A stretch of 64,000 nt of DNA from Mytilisepta virgata. Lineage: Eukaryota; Mollusca; Bivalvia; Mytilida; Mytilidae. The position numbers and the translations under genes were made by a program. The notes under the pieces were generated by a model that made no database searches, was not told the origin of the DNA, and saw only the letters and a program-made list of their open reading frames with translations. Positions 10,901 through 22,900 of the stretch are shown here, in pieces (the stretch's first letter is position 1; every line of letters starts with the position of its first letter). The stretch spans positions 9,980,255 to 10,044,254 of the forward strand of contig CM051512.1 in assembly GCA_028015205.1 (NCBI GenBank), given 5' to 3'.

Positions 10901-13900
10901 AATAGACTCCTTGAATTGTCGACGGTCCTTGTACTATCCTTCGGGCCGTCCGAATTATCAGAATCGTCAGACTCACTCTTTCTATCCATAATTTTCTGTC
11001 GTCATGGGTTCCAGACTTTTCCTTGTCTGCACTTACTGTGGTCTTATTGTTATTCTTATCCGTAGGACTTCCGTCCTTGTTTTCACCACTACTTTCTTCC
11101 ACGGACAGTTCCCCTTCTTCAGCTGCTACACTGCAGTGAATGTTTTTAATGTGCTTGTTTAAATAAGCCCTTTTACTCGTGTTGTAAGAACACAGTTCAC
11201 AGAACAAGCGGCTATCTGTGCATTCAATTATGTGCTTATCTCTGAGATCCTTGGTCTTAAACTTCGCAGGACATACTGCGCACAACCATCTTTCCATATC
11301 CTTCTCTTCATGGCCTTTTCTGGGAGTAGTTTTGGTTTTTGGCATTCTGATCAACAAATATAAAAGAAAATCCTGCAAGTCACGTGTAAAGCACAACACA
11401 TCACAAATATCACTATATCAATATTTACATATTTACAATTTACAATTATATCTTTACGATTCAGATATTACACATAATAGTCCTTCATCCAAACAGGACG
11501 CCGTCGTATTCTGCGACCCTCATTTGGAGCATCCACTTCTTGCACTTCCTCTGAAACAAATTCTTTATCAACTACTTCCATATCATTGTCTATTAATGCT
11601 TCACTTGCCTCTTGTGGATATTCTGATTGCTTTTCAGGCTGCCTTTCCTCGCCTTCGGTTGTATCAACCTGACTTCCCAATGTGAGCTCTAGTGATTCTT
11701 CGTTTTCTCCCCCAATCAACTGGGGATTCTTTTTACGCATGCGATCAACATGAATAATCTGAGGGTTACCCCTGCTCCCACAATCCAATTTATATGTAAG
11801 ATCAGAACATCTTTCTAACACTTTGAACGGACCCTTCCAATAAGAGGCAAGCTTTGAAGATTGTCCCACCTTTTTCACAGGGAAATATACATATGCTTGT
11901 TCGCCTTTTTCAAATTTCTGCCAAGAGAGTTTGAGGTCATGATACCTCTTTTGTCGTAGCATAGCAGACTGTGTATTTTGTCTGACTTTTTCATGTGCTT
12001 CTTCCATTCGTTCTTTCAACTGCCATACCCACTGATTTTGTGGAGAAGATTTTACATTGGCAGGAATCTCGTACATAATATCTATCGGCGTTGAAACTTC
12101 CCTACCTAACATCAAATAATTCGGTGTGAAACCTGTTGTTTCATGTTCGGCACTTCTGTATGCCATCATCACATATGGGAGTTGTTTGTCCCAATCCTGG
12201 TGGTGTTCATTAACATACGCACTTAGCATTGTCACAAGAGTTTTATTAAATCGCTCCACCATTCCACCAGATTGTGGATGGTACGGGGTGGTTCTTGTCT
12301 TCTTGATATTGAGCATTTTACACATCTCACTGAACAAGCTACTTTCAAACTGACGTCCTTGGTCAGAATGTATGTTGGACGGCACACCAAATCTTGTTAT
12401 TACTTGTTCCACTATCAATTTTGCCACCGTTAATGCTTCCATATCTGGCATGGCAAAACTCTCAGTCCATTTAGAAAAATAATCAGATACAACAAGTATG
12501 TATCTGTTACCATCGAATGTTTCGGGAAGCGGACCCAGTATATCTGTTGCGATACGTTCCATTGGGAAACTGCTTTGCACCAAATGCATTGGGGCTTTAT
12601 TCTTTCTAATAGGATTCTTACGCTTATTGCAAAAATCACAACCTGCTATGTATCGACGAACATCAGAATGAAGTCCAGGCCAGTAATATTTCTGGCGAAT
12701 CTTTTCTAGGGTCTTTCGTACTCCTAGATGTGCAGATGTTTTGCTGTCATGACACTGGTAGAGCACATTTCTCCTTTCCTTGAAAGGAATGATTGCTTGC
12801 AAACGGTTCTTTGATTTGTCTGAAGTTTCGAATCGTCGGTAGAGAACTCCATCACTTATTTCCAGTGATTCCCACTGTGACCATAAACACTTTGTTCCTA
12901 AACTTTTCCCAGAAACTTCCAACGACGACGGTCTCTTTTCATTAAGTAAAGCTTCTTTAATGAACTGAATGTTTTTGTCCGCATCCTGTAACTCCTTGAG
13001 TGATAGTTGTTCATCCTGTGTCAGCCCACATGAAAAACTTTCCCTTGATATTTCTCGCACACTGGCCTGCACATTACTGTTGTTTTCCCAATTGCTATTG
13101 TAACCACACTGTTTGCATGGCTTACGACTTAAAGCATCAGCGTTGTTGTGCTTTTTACCCGGCCTGTGAACAATTTCCATGTCAAACTCACTCAAAACCT
13201 CAAGCCACCGGGCTAACTGACCTTCGGGATTTTTGAACTGCATGAGCCAGCGGAGCGAGCCATGGTCCGTACGTATGGTAAATTTCCGGCCATACAAATA
13301 GTGTTTAAAATGTTTAACAAAATGAACGACTGCTAACAGTTCTTTTCTGGTCACACAGTAGTGACGTTCGGGCTTAGAAAGTGTGCGACTTGCATACCCA
13401 ATAACAACTTCTTTGTCATTCTTATCGACTTGTGACAACACTGCCCCAATTGCTTCGTTACTTGCGTCAGTGTCTAAAATAAACTCTCGAGAAAAATCAG
13501 GGTGAGCAAGTATCGGTGCACTAGTCAGGTGATGTTTTAAGATTTAAAATGCGTCTTGACACTCTTGTTTCCACACAAAGGGTCTCCCCTTTTCAGTCAA
13601 ACGGTGTAAACATTTTGCTTTTGCAGAAAAATCTTTGATGTAGCGGCGATAATAGCTGCACAAGCCTAAAAATGATCTTAGTTCGGTGACATTGGATGGT
13701 GTCGGCCAGTTTTTGATAGCATCGATTTTTGAGGGATCGGTTGCAATGCCACTTTCTGAAATAACATGTCCCAAGAATAATACTTCCTTAGCACACAAGC
13801 AACACTTCTTTGCTTTCAATTTAAGCCCAGCCTTTTGAAGTCGTTGCAATACTTGGTCCAGATTATGAATCATGTCACCAAAAGTCTTTCCAATAACAAT

Positions 13901-16900
13901 TACATCATCTAAATATATTAAACACACGTCCCATTGAAGACCAGCAAGCACTGTCTCCATCAGTCGCTCGAAGGTACTTGGGGCACAACATAAACCGAAA
14001 GGCATTGTTTTAAATTGAAATAACCCTTTCCTTGTTGCGAAGGCTGTCTTAAAACGGTCACTTGAGTCTAATTCAACTTGCCAATAACCACAACATAAGT
14101 CCAATGTGGAGAACCAAGCATTACCTGAGAGCTGTTCCAAAGAATCGTCGATTCTTGGCAATGGATAAGCATCTTTCATGGTAACTTTATTAAGGCGTCG
14201 ATAATCCACGCAAAACCTATATGAGCCATCCTTTTTTCGCACTAAAACAACCCCGGATGCCCATGGGCTGTTAGATTTCTCAACTATACCTTTTTCGAAC
14301 ATTTCATCAACTTGCCTATCGAGCTCTTGCCTAAGATGCACTGGCGTACGCCTAGGAGGTTCTTTGAATGCAGGTGCATTGCCCGTGTTTATTTTGTGTT
14401 TCACAATACTTGTCCTTCCTAGATCTCTATCAGTTTCGGCGAATGAATCCGTGTACTTAACGAGGAGTTCTTTCAATTGCTGTTTTTGCTCCTTTGTTAG
14501 ATGTTTACTTGACCTGTCTAACAGACTTTGTACATCAGGCCTGAGCTGTTGCTTTGAATTGCAATTGTTCTGAATCATTTTATTGGCGGACACACTAAGA
14601 ATTTCACAGACTTGTCCAATACTAGTTCCTTTATGAACCATTTGCACTTCCGGCTTCACATTCATAAGTCTGACAGGGACAGTGTCCATTGTGTTCACAA
14701 CTGTTCGCGCTGTTAATGGACCTGCTGTTTCTAACTTCTCTTCAAGAGGTTCAATAATCCCTTCGAAATGTTTCACATTTTGGCCTTTTGGAACACAAAC
14801 TGTTCCTGGAATTATCATCTCACTCATAGGTGGTATACTCACCGTTTCGCTGGCAACAATTCTATAGCATCCTATAGGTCCTTCAAAATGCATGTCAACT
14901 GACACTTTTCCTATCACCAACTGTCCTGATACAACATCTATAACACATTTGTTATCCCTTAGAAAATCAAGGCCAATTATCCCATTAGCATGCACATCAG
15001 CCACAATAGCTTCCAACTGAAATACGCTTTCACCGATTTTCAACTTAAAGGTCCCTTTGCCTTTTACTGATAAGTATCCTCCATTAGCAGAAGTGATTTG
15101 TTGGGAGCTTACCTCTAATACTGGCTTCTTTTTCATTTGCTGGTAGAAGGTTGATGACACAATTGACAGGGTTGCCCCTGTGTCAACCAAACATTTTGTG
15201 GCCGTCTCATCTATACATACATCAATATACATACCAGCTTCATCAAGAATTGAAACACTGGGTTTCCTGTTTTTACGTCTATTTTGAATACTAGAAACTT
15301 TAGGCTTTCCCCTTCCATTTGATTTGCTATTTCCATTTCCATGACCCTGTCCTCCTTGAAACTTGCTAGTATCCCGTTTAGGGAACGTACACTCTCGCCA
15401 AAAGTGGCCACTCTTACCACAATTATAACATTTCTTGTCCTTTCTTTCACTCATATCCCGTTCGGATCGAAAATTTATTTTACCTTTCAATGTACTCATT
15501 TCACAAGCCAGATCTTTAATCATTTTCTGAAGTGTTTGTATATCTTGCTCCAACTTGCTTATTGTCTTGTCGTTACTAGAGCAAACTGCAGTACACGAGT
15601 CACTATGATTTGCACTTACCTCTGCGGAGCGCAAATAACCATGTTTCATTCTATTAGAATCTTCAGCTTTATTAAAAGCTTCAAGTTCAACTGCAAGCTT
15701 AATAGCTTCTTCTAAACTTTTAGAACGTGATTGTTTCACTTTCAATCTCATATCCGAATCAGCAAGGCATCTATGAATTGTTCTTTGGCGAGTGTTTCTC
15801 GCACATCTCTTGGTGCCGTTGGATATGCCAAATTTGCAAGCCTTCTCAAAATCTGTCCTAATTCAGGTAGCGATTCGGTTGCCTTCCTTCTACGTTCTCG
15901 GAATTGAACCCTATACAGTTCTGTTTGACTGGGAGGAGCAAAACGTTCCTCCAACGCATTCACTAGGCTATCATACTCACTTCTAGCCTCTGAAGGCAGA
16001 TCACCTAGTATTGCTTGAGCTTGCCCACGCAAAGATACAGCTAGATAAAGACCTTTCTGATCCTTCGACCAATCATTGACTTTTGCCACCATGTCAAAAT
16101 GTGACTTATAATCAATCCATGAATTGACACCATCATATGTAGCAGGTTTGATTTTAACACCCTGATTCGAATTTTTATTTGTATTTTTATCCTTATCATT
16201 ATCAACGACTGTTTTCTTATCACTTACAGACACTGCATTTTGCACAGCACTAGTACCTCTGTTAGACTGAACTGATGTTTCCTTCGATTCATCACAAACT
16301 TTTGAATCCTTCTTTACATTTTCTTTTAGCGGAAGCGTTTCTGCACTTGACCATGCTTCCGTGTCGACATGCTCCCTTTTACTAAAAGTTACCTTAGGCT
16401 TCGTTCCAAAAACTATGGTATTTCCTGTTTCATTGTCTTGTGATTTTGATGTTTGAAAGCCAGTCGCAAAACCAGAATCACTTTTATTTTTAACAGAATC
16501 ACTTTTATATTTTTCATCTGCATGATCACTCCGTATGTTTGGTTTTGGAGTCGAATGCACAAAGCTCCTTCTTAAGCTATCTTCTATCTGTTCTATAGCA
16601 GACGTCAAATATCCTATATCACTACCTAAATCTGCCATTATATAAGCTAATTTACTCACCAGTTCACTTGACTGTAGACTGTGCTTTCCTTTAATTTACA
16701 ATATACAGTTCACTGTGTCTTTATCTTAAACACAACAAAATTTATTTACAAACTGCACAAAAGGGAAACACAATGCAAGTAAACGATATATCAAAATCAG
16801 ATTGCCTATCAATTTGAATATCTATGAAGAATGGAATCCCACCGCTGCCACCAAATTTGTAACATGAAACGAGCGGTCAATGGATTCGTACCGAATAAAT

Positions 16901-19900
16901 CGGGATTCCAAATGATATTGTTATATATTTAAAAGATTCAGTATAGCAAAATGACATACAACAAAACTCACATCAAGGTAGCAAATGGCACTTATCACTG
17001 AATTCTCAAAATAAGGTAGCAAATGGCACTTAGCACTTAACTATTAAATCAAAGAAGCAAATGGCACTTAACACTTAACTAAAGAAATAAGGTAGCAAAC
17101 ACTCAAAATAAGGTAGCAAATGGCACTAAGCAGTTATCTCTCGATCTAAGGTAGCAAATTGCACTTGACTATCAAAATGCACTATCCAAATGAATTATCA
17201 AATGACTCTATCAAATTACTAAGTAAAATGACAAAGCACTGGATCCTGAAACACTTAAGGCAAATGGAATCAAAGTAAATATAATAAACAATTCAACTAG
17301 TCAAATGCACTATATACATAAGAACTTATCCTTTGTCACAATGAACACTTTAACACAAATTCACAATTTCACATAATAAACTTCACTTTGCTTATTCCAT
17401 GAATATTTATTTGAATTCCGAAATAATGAATTAAATATAATTCCTTTTGCACATAGAATTCACTATTAAATCCAAGGAATAACTCACCAAGCACTTTAAC
17501 ACCAAGTGTATACCTTGATCACGGTCAACACACTGACAAAGAATGACTCTGAACTCCGCTATTTATACTAAACAATGGTAGAGTCCATTATGGATTTTGA
17601 AGGGTATACAGGTAATATTTTCCCGCCGCATGAGATAGCCAAGTCCATTAAAACATTTTAGGGATACCAGGATTAAGATTCTTCCGGTTTACGTCCACTT
17701 TAAAAAGATGCTCCTTAATTGGAGGAATTAATTATTACAAAATACCGAAAACCAATATAGCCGCAAATTCGTGGTTTCCCTTCCCAATGCTATAAGTCCC
17801 TTTGTTTTGATTTGGACCGACAGTTCTGTTAGCAAAGTTTGAAGTAATTAAACAATAACTATGGCTAATTAATCATCTAACAAGGATAATTACAACACGA
17901 ATAAGAGGTGAGATAGTTGCTGCACTACACAAATAGGCTGGTATATTATTTTGTCACATCCTATAACCCGATCCACAATCTCACTTCAAAACACTAATCA
18001 TTATCAGTGTTATTACTTCACAGTCCAACTTGTCGATGACACGATCTGAGTGGTCTTGGGCCGAGTGGTCCACGGGTCAATTAGTCCGGTTATCATAGGG
18101 AGGCACTAGGTATTAATTTTTACAATTTTTTCCTCTTTTTACTAAAGCTAGGTGGTTATTTTGGACAATGCGTACAAAGCTGGTTATGTTTATTTACCGA
18201 CCACCTTTAAGTAGTATACATGAAGAAATGCATAACAAGCTTAAATGAAATTGAAAAACTAAATTAATATTTTATCCCCAAACTCTCTTGGTCTTCAAAA
18301 CAATAACTATAAATATTAATATTATTATTGTCACCTTCACTTAAAAATATGCTGTTTTATATTTTAATATGTAATGATTTATTTGATGTTCTTATGTATA
18401 TTCAAGCTCTAAGTGGACCAACGGTAATAAAAAAGTATATAATATTAAATTTTTTATTTTTGTCTATTAAAGATACTTTTTGACAGGCAGAGTAATTAAA
18501 AAGAATTAAAACATTTACAATTATTTACAATTGATTTCAATTGATTAATACATTGATTCGTTTCATTATGACGTTATTATACTGATCAACAGCATGACAT
18601 ATTTATTCTGAGATTTTTCTAATCCTCATTTGAACAAATTCCAGGATCTACCAATATGTCTTTTTTCTTCAATACATGAAAATATTATTTTACCAAAGTT
18701 TACCTTTATTTAATACAGTACTTGACAAAGAAGTTGGGAGTAGACCCTGTGATGTTTGGTTATCTACAGACAACATTTGCTGTAGTTCAGCTTGCCGGTG
18801 GACCATTGTTTGGACAGTTTGGTGACAAGATGGGTGGACAATTAGCTATGATGCTGGCATTTTTCTCAGCTAGTTCAACCTACTTTTTACTTGGCATTGC
18901 TGGATCTTTTCCGATGCTGTTCATTTCCAGGTTACCGTCAGTGTTTATGCATGCAATGCAGGGTAATTTGAATTTACGTGCAGCTGCATTATGCTAAATT
19001 AATTTATAGATTTTAATCCTTCCTCCTCATAAAAGTTGAGAGGGCAGATGGAATTTAATATTTATTATTTATTTTTTTCACAGCCAAGATCAGTTCAGTG
19101 GGAGAGTTCAGAGGGAACCCAAACACGAATAAGAAACCTAAAATTAATTTGATCTGGCCTTAATATTTACAGTTTGGTTACCCAAATACGATATATGTAG
19201 CTAAGTAAATTGTTGCGTGCAATGCATAAGGCAATAGAAAGCATTCAATTTTTTACCATGCAGTATTTTATTTGATTTATAAGCTAGCTGCCAGGGGAGA
19301 AAATAAATACAGATACAAATAATATATTATATTTTTAATCCTATGTAAATCATCCTGGTTTGAATATTTATATAGATAAAATCTAACACAAGTTCTTTTT
19401 GTTGCTTTGTGAAATTGCTGCTGTTGAGTTTTTTTGTTATGTAAATATGAGAAATAAGTATAAGGTGACCTAAGATAATCATGAATTTAATGTAATGGAA
19501 GATGTATATATAAGACATAACAATAGTTCTTGGAGTTTATTGTTATTTTCAGTAAGTTAAGCTTCATTTTTATATTTTTGTTTTTTGCATGTGCATATTA
19601 GTCTCTTGACATGAATATGCAAGATTAGCCATCTTTTCTAATTAGTAAAGAAATTCATTCAGTATTGAGTAATATTTCAGTTTTCATATCTTGGCATTTT
19701 TGGTCTGATCTGATGCTGATAATAATGTTGGATTTGTTCTTCAATTATTCTTTCATTATTTGTATTACAGCTGGACAGATGATTGTTACTGATACGAGTA
19801 GTGAGAATGAACGTGCAGCAGCTCTAGGAATGCTAGGATTATCTTATGGTGTCGGCATGGTAATTGGACCATTTATTGGAGGACTTGTTACTAAGTTTTT

Positions 19901-22900
19901 CAGGTTTTCAATTTTTTCTTCATTTGAATGTACAAAAACCGAATGACTTGTTCTTATATCACTTTTTTTATAAAAATATATCTATACAACTAATTGTACA
20001 CTGGACTTGGTCAAAGCACCACAAAAGTGTGATCTTTTAAAATTATTTTCAATTACAATCCTACATGTAAGTTATAAATCTTATTCCAACATAGAAAAGT
20101 TCACAGCTTTTAATGAAAATGCATAAGATCTGATGTTTATATACTTTAAAGGATCATTATCCAGGTTGTACATGTACAAAATGTACAATGTAAGAAGTAT
20201 TTTGACATATCAGTGCTCAAGTGAATTGTTACTCTCCTAAAACAATGATAATAAATATGTGCAGAGTCACTAAATCCAATAGCGGGTACTTGCTGTTGCA
20301 GATTTCATAAAATGTGTATAAATAAAACTCTTTAAGCCTAAGCTCAAATAGTCTTATTGTAATGTACTCTGAAAGCAATGATATGGTCTGTTGAAATATT
20401 TCAATGCATATGAAATCATTCTCCTAACCTATACTTAGTCAAATTTCCAAGAAATATTCCCTGAATGTTCTTTGTTTTACACTTTTAGATGAAGTAATCA
20501 GACCGTCTAAAACTTGATATTTATACTATTGCTCTACAAATTTTTACTTTTTAAAAACTTATCGGTCTTTGCTGTATGATTAAAATTTTAGTGAACAATC
20601 AGCAGCTTTTACAGCTTTTCTGGGATCCATACTTAGTGTGTACTTAACATGGCAGTTCATACCAAAGAAGACAAAAAGAGTGGTAGTTACTTCAGAAGGT
20701 AAGGATCCGTACTTAAAGTGTACATAACATGACAGTTCATATGAAACAAATAGTAGATACTTCAGAAGGTAAGGATCTATACATAGTGTGTACCTACATG
20801 TAACATGGCAGTTCATACCAAAGAAGTCAAAAAGTGTGGTAGTCACTTCAGAGGTAAGGATGTGTACTTAACATCAATCTAATTAAAAACCGATCTCTCA
20901 TCGCTCCCGTTTTCTGATATGTCGCGTGGGAGATCTAACGAAATCCGCTTTGAGGTCACATGTGAGTGAACTGGAACTTATAAATTTATAATGACATGCA
21001 AATGAGTTGACTTCCTATCAGTAAGCCAATCAAAAAAGTTTATGAATTCTGGGGACTGACGATTTCTTCGTAATCAACTTACAAGATCGCGTAAGCCGCA
21101 ATTTCATTGGTCGAACAGGACACACCTACGAGGTCACTCACATGTGACCTCAAAGCGGATTTCGTTAGATCTCCCACGCGACATATCAGAAAACTGGAGC
21201 GATGAGAGATCGGTTTTTAATTAGATTGACTTAACATGGCAGTTCATACCAAAGAAGACAAAAAGAGTAGTAGTTACTTCAGATGGTAAGGATCTATACG
21301 TAGTGTGTACTTAACATGGCAGTTCATACCAAAGAAGACAAAAAGAGTGGTAGTCACTTCAGAGGTAAGGATGTGTACTTAACATGGCAGTTCATACCAA
21401 AGAAGACAAAAAGAGTGGTAGTTACTTCAGAAGGTAAGGATCTATACTTAGTGAGTACTTAACATGGCAGTTCATACAAAAAAAAAACAAACAAAAAGAG
21501 TGGTGGTTACTTCAGAAGGTAAGGATCCATACTTAGTTTGTACTTAACATTGCAGTTCATACCAAACAAATTGTAGATACTTCAGAAGGGCAGGATCTAT
21601 ACTTAGTGTGTACTTGACATGGCAGTTTATACCAAAGACGACAAAAAGAGTGGTAGTTACTTCAGAAGGTAAGGATCTATACTTAGTGTGTACTTGACAT
21701 GGCAGTTTATACCAAAGACGACAAAAAGAGTGGTAGTTACTTCAGAAGGTAAGGATCTGTATTTGTTGTATAGTTAACAGGGCAGTTCATACCAAAGAAA
21801 ACAAAAAGAGTGGTAGTTACTTCAAAAGTTAAGTTTTGCAGGACAAATGCAATATCATCTACTTATCGGTCTTTGTTATAACAATATGATATGGTTAAAT
21901 TTTTACTATTAATATATGCTGAATTATTTTCAAAATTTCTTGGACATGAATCTATAAAATTATTTCTGCTTGAACTGTGGGCATAACCCCATTTACATGC
22001 AAACAAATATAGTTGAAAAATCTGTTTCCAACAAATATTGGCCATGAAAGAGATTGAAAATTAGTTTAGAGTTGATATGGCAGCTATAATCACTAAGGCA
22101 TGGAATCACATTCCTTGATTTTTGAAGTAATGCAGAATTATGTAAATATTTAACATTTTTCTGTTGTTGTGCATGAGAGAAGCATTGGTTTATTTGAATT
22201 TAGTGCCTCATTGATGATATTTAAGCCATATAGTGGGGGAAAGCTGTTTCAGAGAAAATTTGAATCTGTGTATGGAATTAACCTTTAAATAACAATGTCA
22301 GAGAAATGCAACACGATAGAGCAGTCTAAATTCTTTTATAGGTACTTAACAAAAAATTTTTCTGGCAGATTGGGGTTGGGAGTTGTTGGGTTTGAAGAAT
22401 GCAGACAGGATGACAAATCAAGAACTACCCACCTCATTCATAGTTTAAAGTCTTGAAACTTAGAATTAAATAGTGTTATGAATTAGATATAAAAAAGATG
22501 ACAGTAAGCTGCACCTAAAAACAAGATAAGTTGAAAAACCTATAAGCTGAAGCACAGGAAAATGTACATAAATACACACTGGTATCATTATCATACTTAC
22601 TTGTCATTTATTTTTGCTCATATATTTAGTTAAAGGTTCAGTACTGAGTATAAAGAAGATATTACAGCTGGCTGCAGCACCTGGTGCCCTGTTTTTGTTG
22701 ACTATAAGAATGCTGGCAGGTAATATCCCTCATTGTATAATATTGTGTAATTCCATTTTGAAAGATGATTTTTCTAGAATTCTAATAGCTAAATGTGTAT
22801 TTATAAAGTTCTTAGGCTGCTAAATTTTATATTTAATAATAAAGATATGATTACAAGTACATACTGTTCTACATTTTATTGGCTTTAATTTCTGTTTGGT

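Larger units (their letters stand above)
8924..17958 (-). mobile_element. Ty3/Gypsy LTR retrotransposon, full length (9,035 bp)
   Basis: Two 1,101-bp LTRs (8924-10024 and 16858-17958) bracket gag, protease, reverse transcriptase, RNase H, integrase and an extra zinc-finger ORF, all on the minus strand. The 4-bp duplication TCCT lies at 8920-8923 and 17959-17962. RT before RNase H and integrase identifies Ty3/Gypsy. It inserted into an older MITE in intron 1 of the transporter gene, antisense to that gene. The LTRs show no difference I can see, which implies a recent insertion, yet gag, pol and the third ORF each carry a frame interruption. Confidence 0.95.
8441..18094. mobile_element. MITE with 9-bp TSD (Mutator-like), split by the Gypsy insertion
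   Basis: The flanks carry the 9-bp duplication ATAGGGAGG at 8432-8440 and 18095-18103. The ends are imperfect inverted repeats over at least 75 bp; both contain GGACYACTCGG, then GACCACTC and TCATC. Subtracting the 9,035-bp Gypsy element and one 4-bp duplication leaves a 615-bp non-coding element with internal GACAACTCGGAC-type repeats and a ~95-bp duplicated segment around the insertion point. Long TIRs with a 9-bp TSD suggest a Mutator-like element; no transposase is present. Confidence 0.7.
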
